Assembly: GCF_900176415.1 (NCBI RefSeq)
Contig: NZ_FWXO01000002.1
Span: forward strand, 496,001-560,000
Length of the DNA stretch: 64,000 bases
Source: Cellulophaga tyrosinoxydans
GTDB taxonomy: Bacteria > Bacteroidota > Bacteroidia > Flavobacteriales > Flavobacteriaceae
Direction of reading: 5' to 3'
Part shown: positions 17,876 through 28,303 of the stretch, piece by piece
How the letters are laid out: each line of letters starts with the position of its first letter
Numbering within the stretch: the stretch's first letter is position 1
The notes under the pieces: generated by a model
Told to the model about the DNA's origin: nothing
Database searches by the model: none
Seen by the model: only the letters and a program-made list of their open reading frames with translations
Program-made: the position numbers and the translations under genes

Positions 17876-20800
17876 TTATCTATTAATATATAAGTAACCT
17901 GTTTTCTGTTTTGCCTCTCCACGCTTCACATATTTGATTACATAGAAATAGGTGCCCGCTGGCAAATAATCTTTAGCCTTTATAACCGCTTGCCCATTGG
18001 ACAGTCCAGAAAAAGAATTATTTGCATTATTATAGGCTGTTGTACCGTAAACTTTTGCACCCCAGCGATTAAATATTTCAACACTATTTTCAGGAAAAGC
18101 TTCAATATTAATGATTCGGAAAATACCATCATTACTATCTGGTGTAACTAAATCGCTAGCGATACTAATATCACAGGCTACATCTATTGGAGGTGTTCCA
18201 CCAATAGAATCACAAGCATCTAAAGGATCTGTTTTATCCGTAACTTCTTGACCATCAAAAATGCCATCGTTATCGGTATCAGGATCAAAAGGATCTGTAC
18301 CTATCTGTTCTTCTTCAGCATTAGTTAATCCGTCGTCATCACAATCTGTGGTAGGTAATGGTGTTCCGTTTAAAGAATCGCAATCATCTAATGGATCTGT
18401 ACCATCTAAAACTTCTTGTCCGTCTTGAACGCCATCTCCATCAGTATCTGGATTATATGGATCTGTACCAAGCATATTTTCTTCACTATTAGTAAGACCA
18501 TCATTATCAAAATCATTTGTTATCGTTATTTCTCCCGTACCCGTATTTCCAGCTACATCTGAAACAGTAATGTTTAAGATAGTTGGATAATCTAGTACTG
18601 GTAATCCACCACTAGTTGGTGTTGCACTATCTAAATCTAAGCTCCAATTACCAGAACTATCAGTAGTTATTGTATAAATGGCTTCGGGAGTGCCGTCACC
18701 ATCTACATCTATTGCAATGGTTAAATTTTCATTAGGCGTTCCAGTACCTGTAATAATCGGTGTTAAATCATCTGTCAGTTGATCTTCTACTGTTGGTACT
18801 TGCGTATCAATAACCGCTGTAAAAATTGCAGATAGTGTACTTACGTTTCCAAATATATCAGAGGCTAGAGCAGTAAATGAATATACGCCATCGATTAACA
18901 CATTAGTTGTATAATCAAAAGTCCAATTACCACTTGCGTCTGCCGTTGTAGTCCCTATACTTACGCCATCTACAAATAATTCAATAATTCTATTTGCTTC
19001 AGATGTACCTAAAATAAACAGCGTATTATCCGATGTTATTCCATCTGTAGGAATATTAGAATCTGTACTTATCGCGGTTATTATAGGTGTACTAATGGAA
19101 CCAACTTCTACATTATAAATTTTATTTGCTGTAGCACTTCCAGAATTGCCTGCAGCATCTATAGTAGTTATACTACCTTCAACCGTAGTATCTGCATCTA
19201 AAACCAAGTCGTTTCCTGTAACTACAATACTAAATATTCCTGAGGCATTTACCGTTCCTGTAATGGTAACTCCGTTTATAACTAAACTAACCGTATCACC
19301 AGTTGTAAAATCACCCGAAACGGTACCTGTAATCGTAATAGTACCTGAAGCTTCAATAGCATTTATTGTATTATCAGCAGTAATATCATTTATGATTAAA
19401 ACTGGTATTGGAATACTAATATCTACATTATAAGATTTTGATGCAGTTGCCGTGCCAACATTCCCAGCTGTATCTGTTGTTGAAAAACTTCCTGCAACCG
19501 TTGTATCTGAATCCAAGGCTAAACCGTTACCCGAAACTACAATACTAAATACTCCTGAAGCATTTATTGTTCCTGTTGTAGTTACTCCGTTTATGACTAA
19601 ACTTACGGTGTCCCCATTAGCGAAATCACCTGAAACAGAACCTGTTATAGTAATAGCACCAGCTGCTTCGGTTGCATTTAGTGTATTATCAGCAGTAACA
19701 TCATTAAAAGTTAATACTGGTATAGGTAAAGTAGTATCTACAGTATATACTTTATTTGCTGTAGCCGTTCCAATATTTCCAGCAGTATCTGTTGTTGAAA
19801 AACTTCCTGCAACTGTAGTATCGGGATCAAGAGCTAAATCGTTGCCTGATACTATAATACTAAATACGCCTGAAGCATTTATTGTTCCTGTAGTAGTTAC
19901 TCCGTTTATGACTAAACTTACGGTATCTCCATTAGCAAAATCTCCAGTGACCGTACCTGTAATAGTAATAGTTCCTGATGCTTCGGTTGCATTAATTGTA
20001 TTATCGGCTGTAATGTCATCTATGGTTAAAACAGGAACAGGTATTGTTATATCAATATTATATACTTTAGTTGCTGCTGCTGTACCAATATTACCAGCAG
20101 TATCTGTTGTAGTAACACTTGCTGCAACGGTTGTGTCTGAATCAAGTGCTAAATCGTTTCCTGAAACTACAATACTAAATACTCCAGAAGCATTTATAAT
20201 CCCCGTACTTGTTATCCCATTTATTACAAGGCTCACCAAATCCCCAGTAGAAAATTCTCCACTTACGGCACCTGTAATTGTAATATTTCCTGCAGCTTCG
20301 GTTGCATTTACGGTATTATCAGCTGTTATATCATTAATGGTAAGACTTAATATTGGCAGTGAAGTATCAATTGTAATAGGAAAAACTGTGGACAAACCAC
20401 CTATGTTTCCTGCAGCATCTGTGGCCCTGGCGGTAAGATTATAATTCCCGTCTGCAAGGGTTGTTCCTGTATAGTCGAAACTCCAAATACCTGAAGAATT
20501 AGCTGTAGTTGAACCTATACTTATACCGTCTAAAAATACCTCAACGCTACTATTTGCTTCAGCGGTTCCACTTATAATTAGGGTATTATCAGAAGTAATT
20601 CCGTCTGATGTATTATTACCTGTATCTTGACTTATTGCCGTAACATTTGTGCCTAAAGGAGCGGTGGTATCAACATTATATAATTTATTCGTAGTACCAA
20701 CACCTACATTCCCTGCGGTATCTGTGGTAGAAATTGTACCAACAACGGTGTGATCCGCATCAAGCACTAAATTATTACCTGACACCAAAATAGTAAAAGC

Positions 20801-23800
20801 ACCTGTTCCATTAACTGTTCCTGAAGTTGTAACCCCGTTAATTACTAAACTAACGGTATCTCCAGTAGTAAAATCTCCTGCAACAGCACCCGAAACACTA
20901 ATTGATCCCGCAGCCTCTGTAGAATTAATAGTATTATCCGAAGTAATGTCGTTAATTATTAAAGTTGGTATTGGCAAAGTAGTATCTACATTGTACACCT
21001 TATTGGCGGTTGCTGTTCCAGAATTACCTGCTGCATCGGTAGCATTTACACTACCCCCAACCGTTGTATCCGCATCTAGCGCTAAATCATTTCCTGAAAC
21101 CACAATACTAAATATTCCTGAAGCATTTATAGTTCCTGTAGTTGTTACTCCATTAATAACCAAACTTACCAAATCACCGTTCGTAAATTCTCCACCTACG
21201 GTACCAGTTACCGTTATATTTCCAGAAGCTTCACTAGCATTAACAATATTATCTGAGGTGATATGATTTATTGTAAGTGTAGCAATAGGTAAAGTGGTAT
21301 CAATACTATAGACTTTATTCGATGTTGCAATACCCGTATTTCCTGCAGAATCAGTTGTAGTCATACTACCCGCAACTGTTGTATCTGCATCCAATACTAG
21401 ATCATTACCAGATACTACAATACTAAATATTCCAAAGGCATCAATTGTACCTGTAGTGGTTACACTATTTATTACCAAACTAACGGTATCTCCAGAAGTA
21501 AATTCACCACTGACAGTACCTGTTATTGTAATATTTCCAGAAGCTTCACTTGCATTAACAATATTATCTGCTGTAATATTATTTATTGTAAGAATAGGAG
21601 TTGGTGCCGTGGTATCTACGTTATATACTTTATTTGCTGTTGCAGAACCAATATTACCTGCAACATCAGTAGTACTTACGCTACCTGCAATTGTTGTATC
21701 CGAATCTAAGGCTAAATCATTTCCTGAAACTACTATACTAAATGCACCAGCAGCATTTATCGTTCCTGTACTAGGTACGCCGTTAATAACTAAACTTACA
21801 CTATCACCTGAAGAAAATTCTCCTGTGACCATACCCGTAATAGTTATATTTCCTAAGGCTTCACTGGCATTTACAGTATTATCTGCAGTAACATCATTAA
21901 TTGTTAATGTTAAGATTGGTAAGGTTGCATCAATGGTTATAGGAAAATTAGCCGAAATCACACCACTATTACCCGCAACATCCGTAATTAATGATGTTAA
22001 TACGTAATCGCCATCAGCTAATGTTATGGCTGTATAATCTAAACTCCATATACCAGAGCCATTTGCTGTTGCATAACCTATACTTACGCCATCTAAAAAC
22101 ACCTCTACTGTACTATTAGCTTCTGAAGTTCCTCCAATAACTAAGGTATTATCCAAAGTGACACCGTCTGTAGTAATAGCACCTGTATCTGTACTAATTG
22201 ATGTTATTACCGATGCACTTGGTGCTGTCGTGTCTATTGTAAAAGAAAAATTAGAAGATAATGCACTTACATTCCCTGCTAAATCTGTTGCTTGTGCAGT
22301 GAAAATATAAGAACCATCTACAAGTGTGGTGCCAGTATAATCAAAACTCCATATTCCGGAAGCATTTGCTGTAACCGTTCCAAGACTAGTACCATCTAAG
22401 AATACTTGTACGCTACTATTTGCCTCTGCAGTACCACTAAAAACTAAAGTGTTGTCTGAAGTTATTCCGTCAGTTGTACTGCTACCATTATCATCTGTTA
22501 TTGCGGTAACTACAGGGGCGCTTGGAACAGCAGTATCAATAGTAATTGAAAAATTAAATGAAATTGGACTACTATTTCCTGCTAAATCTGTTGCTTGCGC
22601 CGTGAGAATATAAGAACCGTCAGCTATTACTGTTCCGGTATAATCTAAATTCCATTGTCCTGTACTATTCGCTGTAGCAAAACCAATACTAACTCCATCT
22701 AGAAAAACTTGTATTTGATCGTTTCCACCAGAAGCACCAAAAATATTCAAGGTGTTATCGGACGTTATTCCGTCACCAGAACTTGCTCCAGTATCGGTTG
22801 TTATATAATTAATATTTGGTCTAAAAGGAGGGCTTCTATCTATAAAAATTGGAAAATTAGGACTAGTGGCGCTTACATTTCCTGCACCATCTGTTGCACG
22901 TGCTGTTAATATATGAGCATTATTGGCAATAGTTGTTCCGGTGTAGTCTAATGTCCAAACGCCAGAACCATTACTTGTTGTTGTTCCTATAAGATTTCCA
23001 TCTAAAAATATGGATATTAGCGTATTTGCATCGGAGGTTCCTCTAATGATTAAAGTGTTGTCTGATGTAATTCCGTCTGTGCTACTCAAACCAGTATCAG
23101 TACTTATAGATGTCACCGCAGGTGTACTTGGTACCGAAGTATCTATTACTATTGGAAAATTAGCAGAAATAGCACTAAGATTACCTGAAGCATCTGTTGA
23201 TTGTGCTGTAATAACATAAGAACCATCTGCTAGTGTAGTACCTGTATAATCAAAGGACCAGTTACCGGAACCATTGGTTGTGGTAGTACCAATGCTTGTA
23301 CCATCTATAAAAACAGTTACAGTACTATTTGCTTCTGCAGTTCCATTAAATTCTAAGGTATTGTCAGATGTAATTCCGTCTGATGTATTACTACCAGTAT
23401 CTGTACTGATAGCTGTCACGACTGGTGTACTAGGTAACGAAGTATCTATGGTTATTGGAAAATTAGCAGAAACTGCACTACTATTTCCAGCGACATCTGT
23501 TGCTTGCGCTGTAATTATATAAGAACCATCTGCCAATGTCGTGCCCGTATAATCAAGAGACCAGATTCCTGAACCGTTGGCTGTAGTAGTACCAATGCTT
23601 GTACCATCAATAAAAACTGTAACAATACTATTTGCATCGGCAGTTCCATTAAATTCTAAGGTATTGTCAGATGTAATTCCGTCTGATGTATTACTACCAG
23701 TATCTGTACTGATAGCTGTCACGACTGGTGTATTAGGTAACGAAGTATCTATGGTTATTGGAAAATTAGCAGATATTGCACTACTATTTCCTGCAGCATC

Positions 23801-26488
23801 TGTTGCATGAGCTGTTAAATTATAGCTTCCGTCTGGAATTGTTGTAGCTGTATAATCTAGCGCAAATATTCCCGCACCATTACTTGTTGTTGTTCCTATA
23901 AGATTTCCATCTAAAAATATAGATATTAGCGTATTTGCATCGGAGGTTCCTCTAATGATTAAGGTGTTGTCTGATGTAATACCGTCTGCCGCACTTACAC
24001 CGTTATCAGTACTAATAGAAGTTACTACTGGAATATTTGGTGCTGTTGTATCTATAGTTACAGAATCGTCTGCACTTACTCCAATGTTTCCAATATCATC
24101 AGTAACAAATGCTGTAACTGTTAAGGTATTTCCTTCTCCCGGACTTGTAAAACTTGTTGTTATTTGACCTGCGCTAATGTGAGCCGCTGTTAAAATTAAG
24201 GTTGAACCATTAATAGTTAATACATCATTTTCTTCTGCATCAATTGGTAAATCTATAGTAACATCAATTAATCCTGATAATTCTAAACTGTTTAAAACAC
24301 CATCATTATTCAGGTCTTCGATAATAGTAACGGTAGGTGCGCTTGGTAACGAATTATTAAAAGTTAATACCGCGTTATTCGAAATTAGTGAAGTACAAAT
24401 AAATGAAGTATCGGTTATAATTACTCTAAATTGATATCCATTTTGTAATGCTGTAACACCAGTTAAAGTTAGTGTTGCCGTATCACTATTGGTATAAATA
24501 TCTGTAGTATTTGCTGGATCTATATCCGCAAATCCCCCGCCTAATAGATCATCAACTTGCCATTGGTAGCTTAAAAAATTTCCTGTAGCATTTACGCTAA
24601 AATTTATAGGCGTGCTACCATTGGTCGTCACATTTTTAGGTTGTCCCGCCGCATTTGCAATTACAATGGTTTGACCTTCTTGCTGAAAATCAAATTTTGT
24701 ATTGCCTATCGCACTATCTGCATTCGTTGGTGTGGTGTAACCGTCTATTAAAGAAGTGCCCGTAACTAACCCATTAGCATCAACAACGGTAAGAACATCC
24801 CCTAAAAGTCCGTCTAAATTATCATCTGTATAACCGGCTTCTAGAACATCATTACAGCCATCGGCATCCGCATCTAATTCTCGAAAATCAGGAATACCAT
24901 CTGGGGTAGCTTCAGAATCGGCTAAAGTATAATTTACTGCGCCAGAATTACCACCTCCTGAAGATTGTACTGCATTAGGGATACCATCTGTACCAACAGC
25001 TCCGGTTAAACGACCCAAAGTAGACACTATAGAATGCCCAGCTTCAACGGCATCATATATACCATCATTATCACTATCTAAATCTAGATAATCTGGTACT
25101 ACATCTAAATCTGTATCTGTATCTTTACAAGCAGCAATTATCAATTCTATAGCATCACCTGTACCTCCAGATCCCGTTTCTACAAATTGCAAAGAAATAG
25201 AAGAAACTTTCTGATTTATTTGTAATGTACCTGCAGCAGTACCATTAGCATCATTCTGAGTACTCTCTGAAGAATAACTACCTCCTGATGATGGTAATGT
25301 TGTGCCTCCATCTACAGCGGTAGTAGCTGTTGTTACAAAATCAAATGTACCTTTAATCCTAGACCATGTAGCGCCATTTAATAAAGTAACTCTAGCAGAG
25401 TTTTGTGTTCCACCTGATTGTCCACCTATGCGATCTAGATGTATTAAAGGTTTGTTTACCTGTATTGGATTTCCTAAACCATCGACAAAATTAATGGTTA
25501 CTGTACTATTCCAAATATATGTAGCCTCTAATGAGGCATTGTTTGTTAAATTTTCGGACCAAAAACTATTCCCTGTTGTCGTGAAATTTCCGTTAGTGAA
25601 ATTATTTGAATTGGTTGTGGTAACATTGGCAATAACACCATTTCCGTAATTATATGATGCTGTTGTTCCAGAAATTGCCCAAGCACCAGATTTTAATGGG
25701 GTGCATTTTCCTTCATCTGCATCTAAAATACCATCATTATCATCATCAAAATCGCAACTATTATTTATACCATCTGCATCTGGGTCTTCTGCTGTAGGTG
25801 TACCCACTATAGCACCATAAGTACAGGGGTCTATAACTAAATTTGAAATAACAAATTCAATGTCATCATCATTAGCACCTAAACCAAGAAAAGCTCTTTG
25901 AATAGAGCTGCCCAGTGTAATGTTGTTGACCAAACTATTAACTTGAAGACTACCTCCTGTAGTAAATGGGCATTCGGCACCTAATCCTGACAACAAAAAT
26001 CCTAAATCCGCTTGAATTGAATTTGAACTAGAATCAAAAGCATTTCCATTCGAATTTAATTCTGTCCATGTACCACTTGATAATGTAATGATAGCAGAGG
26101 CATCACCCGCAACCGCTAGAGTACCCAGTTTATCAATATGTAGAATAGGTTTCAAAATATTTACAGGTAGGCCTGTTGAAATTTCAATAAAACTAAATGT
26201 TATTGTTCCAGATGAATTGGCAATATTAAAGGCGATAGAAGGATTGTTTAAAATAGTTGGATCACTATAAGATTCCGAAGAACAACCCATAGTTTGGGCT
26301 CCAGTAATGGTAGCCCCACCTGTCTGTTGTGCTCTTACTAATACTAAACCGTCTGAGCTAGTACTTTCCCAAACCCCAGACCCTACATCAGTCCATGTTC
26401 CAGTTTTTTGCGCATGAGTTTGTTGAAAACATATAATTGCAAAAAATAGATAAAGTATTTTTCTGAAAATAGTACTTAGTTTGCCCAA
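17876..26488 (-). CDS. Giant Ig-like repeat adhesin with T9SS type B sorting domain
   Basis: Surface adhesin of 2870 residues. A signal peptide (1-26, ending THAQ) is followed by N-terminal beta domains (about 30-450), calcium-binding thrombospondin-3-like stretches (DADGINNSCDFDDDNDGI and DLDSDNDGIYD) and a PKD/Ig-like region (about 610-820). Then comes a long array of two Ig-like repeat types (about 820-2566): type A, 101 residues (TDGITSDNTL...GTSEAN...VFLDG), and type B, 105 residues (DITADNT...GDTVSLVINGVTTTG). Their order is A7-B4-A1-B4-A1. Another Ig-like domain, two more calcium-binding segments (DTDGDGVQDGQE) and the gliding-motility C-terminal sorting domain (VEIFNRWGAKVYG) follow. 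It heads an operon with PorP/SprF and OmpA genes and probably mediates adhesion or gliding. Confidence 0.92.
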   Translation of the reverse strand: MGKLSTIFRKILYLFFAIICFQQTHAQKTGTWTDVGSGVWESTSSDGLVLVRAQQTGGATITGAQTMGCSSESYSDPTILNNPSIAFNIANSSGTITFSFIEISTGLPVNILKPILHIDKLGTLAVAGDASAIITLSSGTWTELNSNGNAFDSSSNSIQADLGFLLSGLGAECPFTTGGSLQVNSLVNNITLGSSIQRAFLGLGANDDDIEFVISNLVIDPCTYGAIVGTPTAEDPDADGINNSCDFDDDNDGILDADEGKCTPLKSGAWAISGTTASYNYGNGVIANVTTTNSNNFTNGNFTTTGNSFWSENLTNNASLEATYIWNSTVTINFVDGLGNPIQVNKPLIHLDRIGGQSGGTQNSARVTLLNGATWSRIKGTFDFVTTATTAVDGGTTLPSSGGSYSSESTQNDANGTAAGTLQINQKVSSISLQFVETGSGGTGDAIELIIAACKDTDTDLDVVPDYLDLDSDNDGIYDAVEAGHSIVSTLGRLTGAVGTDGIPNAVQSSGGGNSGAVNYTLADSEATPDGIPDFRELDADADGCNDVLEAGYTDDNLDGLLGDVLTVVDANGLVTGTSLIDGYTTPTNADSAIGNTKFDFQQEGQTIVIANAAGQPKNVTTNGSTPINFSVNATGNFLSYQWQVDDLLGGGFADIDPANTTDIYTNSDTATLTLTGVTALQNGYQFRVIITDTSFICTSLISNNAVLTFNNSLPSAPTVTIIEDLNNDGVLNSLELSGLIDVTIDLPIDAEENDVLTINGSTLILTAAHISAGQITTSFTSPGEGNTLTVTAFVTDDIGNIGVSADDSVTIDTTAPNIPVVTSISTDNGVSAADGITSDNTLIIRGTSDANTLISIFLDGNLIGTTTSNGAGIFALDYTATTIPDGSYNLTAHATDAAGNSSAISANFPITIDTSLPNTPVVTAISTDTGSNTSDGITSDNTLEFNGTADANSIVTVFIDGTSIGTTTANGSGIWSLDYTGTTLADGSYIITAQATDVAGNSSAVSANFPITIDTSLPSTPVVTAISTDTGSNTSDGITSDNTLEFNGTAEANSTVTVFIDGTSIGTTTTNGSGNWSFDYTGTTLADGSYVITAQSTDASGNLSAISANFPIVIDTSVPSTPAVTSISTDTGLSSTDGITSDNTLIIRGTSDANTLISIFLDGNLIGTTTSNGSGVWTLDYTGTTIANNAHILTARATDGAGNVSATSPNFPIFIDRSPPFRPNINYITTDTGASSGDGITSDNTLNIFGASGGNDQIQVFLDGVSIGFATANSTGQWNLDYTGTVIADGSYILTAQATDLAGNSSPISFNFSITIDTAVPSAPVVTAITDDNGSSTTDGITSDNTLVFSGTAEANSSVQVFLDGTSLGTVTANASGIWSFDYTGTTLVDGSYIFTAQATDLAGNVSALSSNFSFTIDTTAPSASVITSISTDTGAITTDGVTLDNTLVIGGTSEANSTVEVFLDGVSIGYATANGSGIWSLDYTAITLADGDYVLTSLITDVAGNSGVISANFPITIDATLPILTLTINDVTADNTVNASEALGNITITGMVTGEFSSGDSVSLVINGVPSTGTINAAGAFSIVVSGNDLALDSDTTIAGSVSTTDVAGNIGSATANKVYNVDTTAPTPILTINNITADNIVNASEASGNITITGTVSGEFTSGDTVSLVINSVTTTGTIDAFGIFSIVVSGNDLVLDADTTVAGSMTTTDSAGNTGIATSNKVYSIDTTLPIATLTINHITSDNIVNASEASGNITVTGTVGGEFTNGDLVSLVINGVTTTGTINASGIFSIVVSGNDLALDADTTVGGSVNATDAAGNSGTATANKVYNVDTTLPIPTLIINDITSDNTINSTEAAGSISVSGAVAGDFTTGDTVSLVINGVTTSGTVNGTGAFTILVSGNNLVLDADHTVVGTISTTDTAGNVGVGTTNKLYNVDTTAPLGTNVTAISQDTGNNTSDGITSDNTLIISGTAEANSSVEVFLDGISIGSTTANSSGIWSFDYTGTTLADGNYNLTARATDAAGNIGGLSTVFPITIDTSLPILSLTINDITADNTVNATEAAGNITITGAVSGEFSTGDLVSLVINGITSTGIINASGVFSIVVSGNDLALDSDTTVAASVTTTDTAGNIGTAAATKVYNIDITIPVPVLTIDDITADNTINATEASGTITITGTVTGDFANGDTVSLVINGVTTTGTINASGVFSIIVSGNDLALDPDTTVAGSFSTTDTAGNIGTATANKVYTVDTTLPIPVLTFNDVTADNTLNATEAAGAITITGSVSGDFANGDTVSLVINGVTTTGTINASGVFSIVVSGNGLALDSDTTVAGSFSTTDTAGNVGTATASKSYNVDISIPIPVLIINDITADNTINAIEASGTITITGTVSGDFTTGDTVSLVINGVTITGTVNASGIFSIVVTGNDLVLDADTTVEGSITTIDAAGNSGSATANKIYNVEVGSISTPIITAISTDSNIPTDGITSDNTLFILGTSEANRIIELFVDGVSIGTTTADASGNWTFDYTTNVLIDGVYSFTALASDIFGNVSTLSAIFTAVIDTQVPTVEDQLTDDLTPIITGTGTPNENLTIAIDVDGDGTPEAIYTITTDSSGNWSLDLDSATPTSGGLPVLDYPTILNITVSDVAGNTGTGEITITNDFDNDGLTNSEENMLGTDPYNPDTDGDGVQDGQEVLDGTDPLDDCDSLNGTPLPTTDCDDDGLTNAEEEQIGTDPFDPDTDNDGIFDGQEVTDKTDPLDACDSIGGTPPIDVACDISIASDLVTPDSNDGIFRIINIEAFPENSVEIFNRWGAKVYGTTAYNNANNSFSGLSNGQAVIKAKDYLPAGTYFYVIKYVKRGEAKQKTGYLYINR
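18790..24030 (-). repeat. Array of two interleaved Ig-like repeat families in adhesin gene
   Basis: Seventeen units are countable: nine of type A (303-bp period) and eight of type B (315-bp period), arranged A7-B4-A1-B4-A1. Type B spacing of exactly 315 bp is visible from 20331 to 20016 to 19701 to 19386. Some type A units are almost identical in DNA: 23338-23470 matches 23641-23773 with one mismatch, and 22969-23076 matches 23878-23985 with about three. Boundaries of the array are approximate. Confidence 0.85.
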
Positions 26489-26825
26489 ATTATTCTTATT
26501 AATTATACCCGACTATTTCCAATCCAAAATATTAGACAACCAATTAAACTTCTGATTATCAAGAATAGCAATAGTTCATTACCTATGTAAAAAAAGAATA
26601 ATCCATGTTTAGAAGAAAACTTATGTTGTGAACGATGTAAAAGTTAATATGAAATCAGAGCAAGTTGACATCTAAACTCAAAAAACACAAAAAATTTACT
26701 CCAAATTTTTTGTGTCAAAATCTTCTATAAACCCTGACAATAGTTTCTTCATCGACAAAATACATCAGTGAAAAACTTCTAAAAATACCGAATAAAATTA
26801 TTTTATTTCCGTTTTATTAGAAGTC
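26489..26825. other. Intergenic region between divergent adhesin and dnaJ-like genes
   Basis: The full 457-bp gap (26489-26945) holds no convincing gene. It contains the strong hairpin at 26685-26715, then the regulator palindrome and -7 box (26826-26868) and a leader hairpin (26876-26910), listed separately. No clear TAnnTTTG box was seen for the adhesin. Confidence 0.6.
26685..26715. other. Perfect 13-bp hairpin in divergent intergenic region
   Basis: Arms ACACAAAAAATTT and AAATTTTTTGTGT are perfectly complementary with a 5-base loop (ACTCC). It resembles a bidirectional terminator but lies between two genes that point away from each other, so no annotated transcript should end here. It could end a small RNA or be an operator. 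Confidence 0.5.
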
Positions 26826-26868
26826 TGATATTTATCATATCTAAATTCTAAAAGCGTTCCTATTTTTA
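26826..26868 (+). promoter_or_regulatory. Regulon site A: CRP-like palindrome and -7 box for dnaJ-cbpM
   Basis: TGATATTTATCA at 26826-26837 is followed after exactly 23 bp by the -7 box TATTTTTA (26861-26868), placing the palindrome about 41 bp before the predicted transcription start. The same 12 bases occur at site C (35676). Confidence 0.75.
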
Positions 26869-26875
26869 TAGCAAC

Positions 26876-26910
26876 TTTAAGTTAATGTCATAAGATTTTA
26901 TTAACTTAAA
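26876..26910 (+). promoter_or_regulatory. Leader hairpin of dnaJ-cbpM mRNA
   Basis: A perfect 11-bp inverted repeat (TTTAAGTTAAT / ATTAACTTAAA, 13-base spacer) starts 8 bp after the -7 box, so it would lie at the very 5' end of the transcript and finish 35 bp before the ATG. It may stabilise the mRNA, act as an AU-rich temperature-sensitive structure, or be a second operator. Confidence 0.45.
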
Positions 26911-26945
26911 AAAATAACTACATTATTTAAAACATAGCGATTCCT

Positions 26946-27848
26946 ATGGAATTCATTGATTATTATAAAGTATTAGGAATAACCAAAAATGCCTCTGAAG
27001 CAGAGATTAAAAAGGCCTATAGAAAACTAGCCCGTAAATATCATCCAGATTTAAATCCGAATGATGCAGAAGCTGAAAAAAAATTTAAACAAATAAACGA
27101 AGCCAATGAGGTGCTTAGTCATGCTGAAAATAGAAAAAAGTATGACGAATATGGTAAAGATTGGCAACATGCAGAAGCTTTTGAAAAACAAAAAGCTAAT
27201 CAGCGAGCTTATGGAGGCAACGCTGGAGGATACAAGTATTCAGGTGGTTCAGCAGAGGACTTCTCAGATTTTTTTGAAAGTATGTTTGGTGGTTCTGCAG
27301 GTGGAAATTTTAGGTCGTCACGGCAGAGTACTAAGTTTCGAGGACAGGATTATAATGCTGAATTAAATCTAAATTTAACCGATATACTAACTACTCAAAA
27401 ACAAACGCTTACTGTAAATTCTAAAAATATTCGCATAACAATTCCTGCTGGTGTAGAAGATGGTCAAACAATAAAAATTACAGGACATGGCGGTCCTGGC
27501 GTTAATAAAGGGCCATCCGGAGATTTGTATATAACATTCAACATAAATAACAACACCAGTTTCACTCGTGAAAAAGCGGATCTCTATAAAACTGTAGAAA
27601 TACCGCTTACCACTGCCGTTTTGGGCAATGAAATAACTATTGATACTTTAACTGGAAAAGTTAAGCTAAAAGTAAAACCCGAAACTCAAAATGGCACTAA
27701 AATAAAATTAACAGGTAAGGGGTTACCTCGTTACAAAAAGGACAATCAGTTTGGAGATTTGTACATTACTTTTCAGGTTAAAATACCATCGAACTTAACA
27801 GAAAAACAGCAAAAATTGTTTAAAGAACTAGAAGCCACGAACTTGTAA
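26946..27848 (+). CDS. cbpA: CbpA-type DnaJ co-chaperone
   Basis: Hsp40 co-chaperone of 300 residues that stimulates DnaK. The J domain (1-70) contains HPD at 33-35. A Gly/Ser/Ala-rich linker (about 80-130) follows, then the DnaJ C-terminal substrate-binding domains (about 135-295; [32 protein letters not shown]). The Cys-rich zinc domain of classical DnaJ is absent, so it is the CbpA type. The CbpM modulator gene is 11 bp downstream, confirming the assignment. It is preceded by regulon site A and a leader hairpin. Confidence 0.92.
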   Translation: MEFIDYYKVLGITKNASEAEIKKAYRKLARKYHPDLNPNDAEAEKKFKQINEANEVLSHAENRKKYDEYGKDWQHAEAFEKQKANQRAYGGNAGGYKYSGGSAEDFSDFFESMFGGSAGGNFRSSRQSTKFRGQDYNAELNLNLTDILTTQKQTLTVNSKNIRITIPAGVEDGQTIKITGHGGPGVNKGPSGDLYITFNINNNTSFTREKADLYKTVEIPLTTAVLGNEITIDTLTGKVKLKVKPETQNGTKIKLTGKGLPRYKKDNQFGDLYITFQVKIPSNLTEKQQKLFKELEATNL

Positions 27849-27859
27849 TTATAAAACAC

Positions 27860-28153
27860 ATGGATACACAATTAATACAACTTAATGATTTTTGTAGTGG
27901 TCATGAAATAGAAGTTTCGTTTGTTACTGAGCTACACAATTATGATATTATAGAAATAAAAATTATCGATAATAATCAATTTATTACCATTGAAGAATTG
28001 CCAAAGGTTGAAAAAATGGTACGTTTACACCAAGACCTTCAAATTAATATTGAGGGACTAGAGGCTATAAATCAACTTCTTCAGCGCAATATAGCCTTGC
28101 AAAATGAAATACGTTTATTGCGGCAAAAAATCAACAGACTTGATGATTTTTAA
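27860..28153 (+). CDS. cbpM: Chaperone modulator CbpM
   Basis: The 97-residue MerR-like helical protein binds the J domain of CbpA and limits its activity in known systems. Visible are an N-terminal strand region (ISIEELPKVEKMVRLHQDL-type motif, here TIEELPKVEKMVRLHQDLQI) and a C-terminal coiled coil (INQLLQRNIALQNEIRLLRQ). It is encoded 11 bp after the CbpA-type gene in the same operon. Confidence 0.88.
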   Translation: MDTQLIQLNDFCSGHEIEVSFVTELHNYDIIEIKIIDNNQFITIEELPKVEKMVRLHQDLQINIEGLEAINQLLQRNIALQNEIRLLRQKINRLDDF

Positions 28154-28303
28154 TCTTACGTTATAGTCATTATATGGTTTTAATTACTGATTTAATACAC
28201 TAGTTATATGCCATTACATAATTTTCTAGTGTCTTCTTATCAAAATGAAAAAGCACATTAGAGGCTATCATTACAGGATTTTTAACCAGAGACTAATAGC
28301 GGA

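Noticed and set aside
19452-20444. Long plus-strand open frame (330 codons) and similar frames from 19146 to 24167
   Set aside because: They lie opposite the adhesin repeats, have repetitive Val/Ala/Ser-rich composition mirroring the real gene, and have no starts or neighbours of their own.
18790-24030. CRISPR-like array
   Set aside because: The repeats are 303 and 315 bp long, coding in one frame, with no short spacers.
26876-26910. CIRCE element for HrcA upstream of the dnaJ-like gene
   Set aside because: The arms TTTAAGTTAAT do not match the CIRCE arm TTAGCACTC and the spacer is 13 rather than 9 bases.
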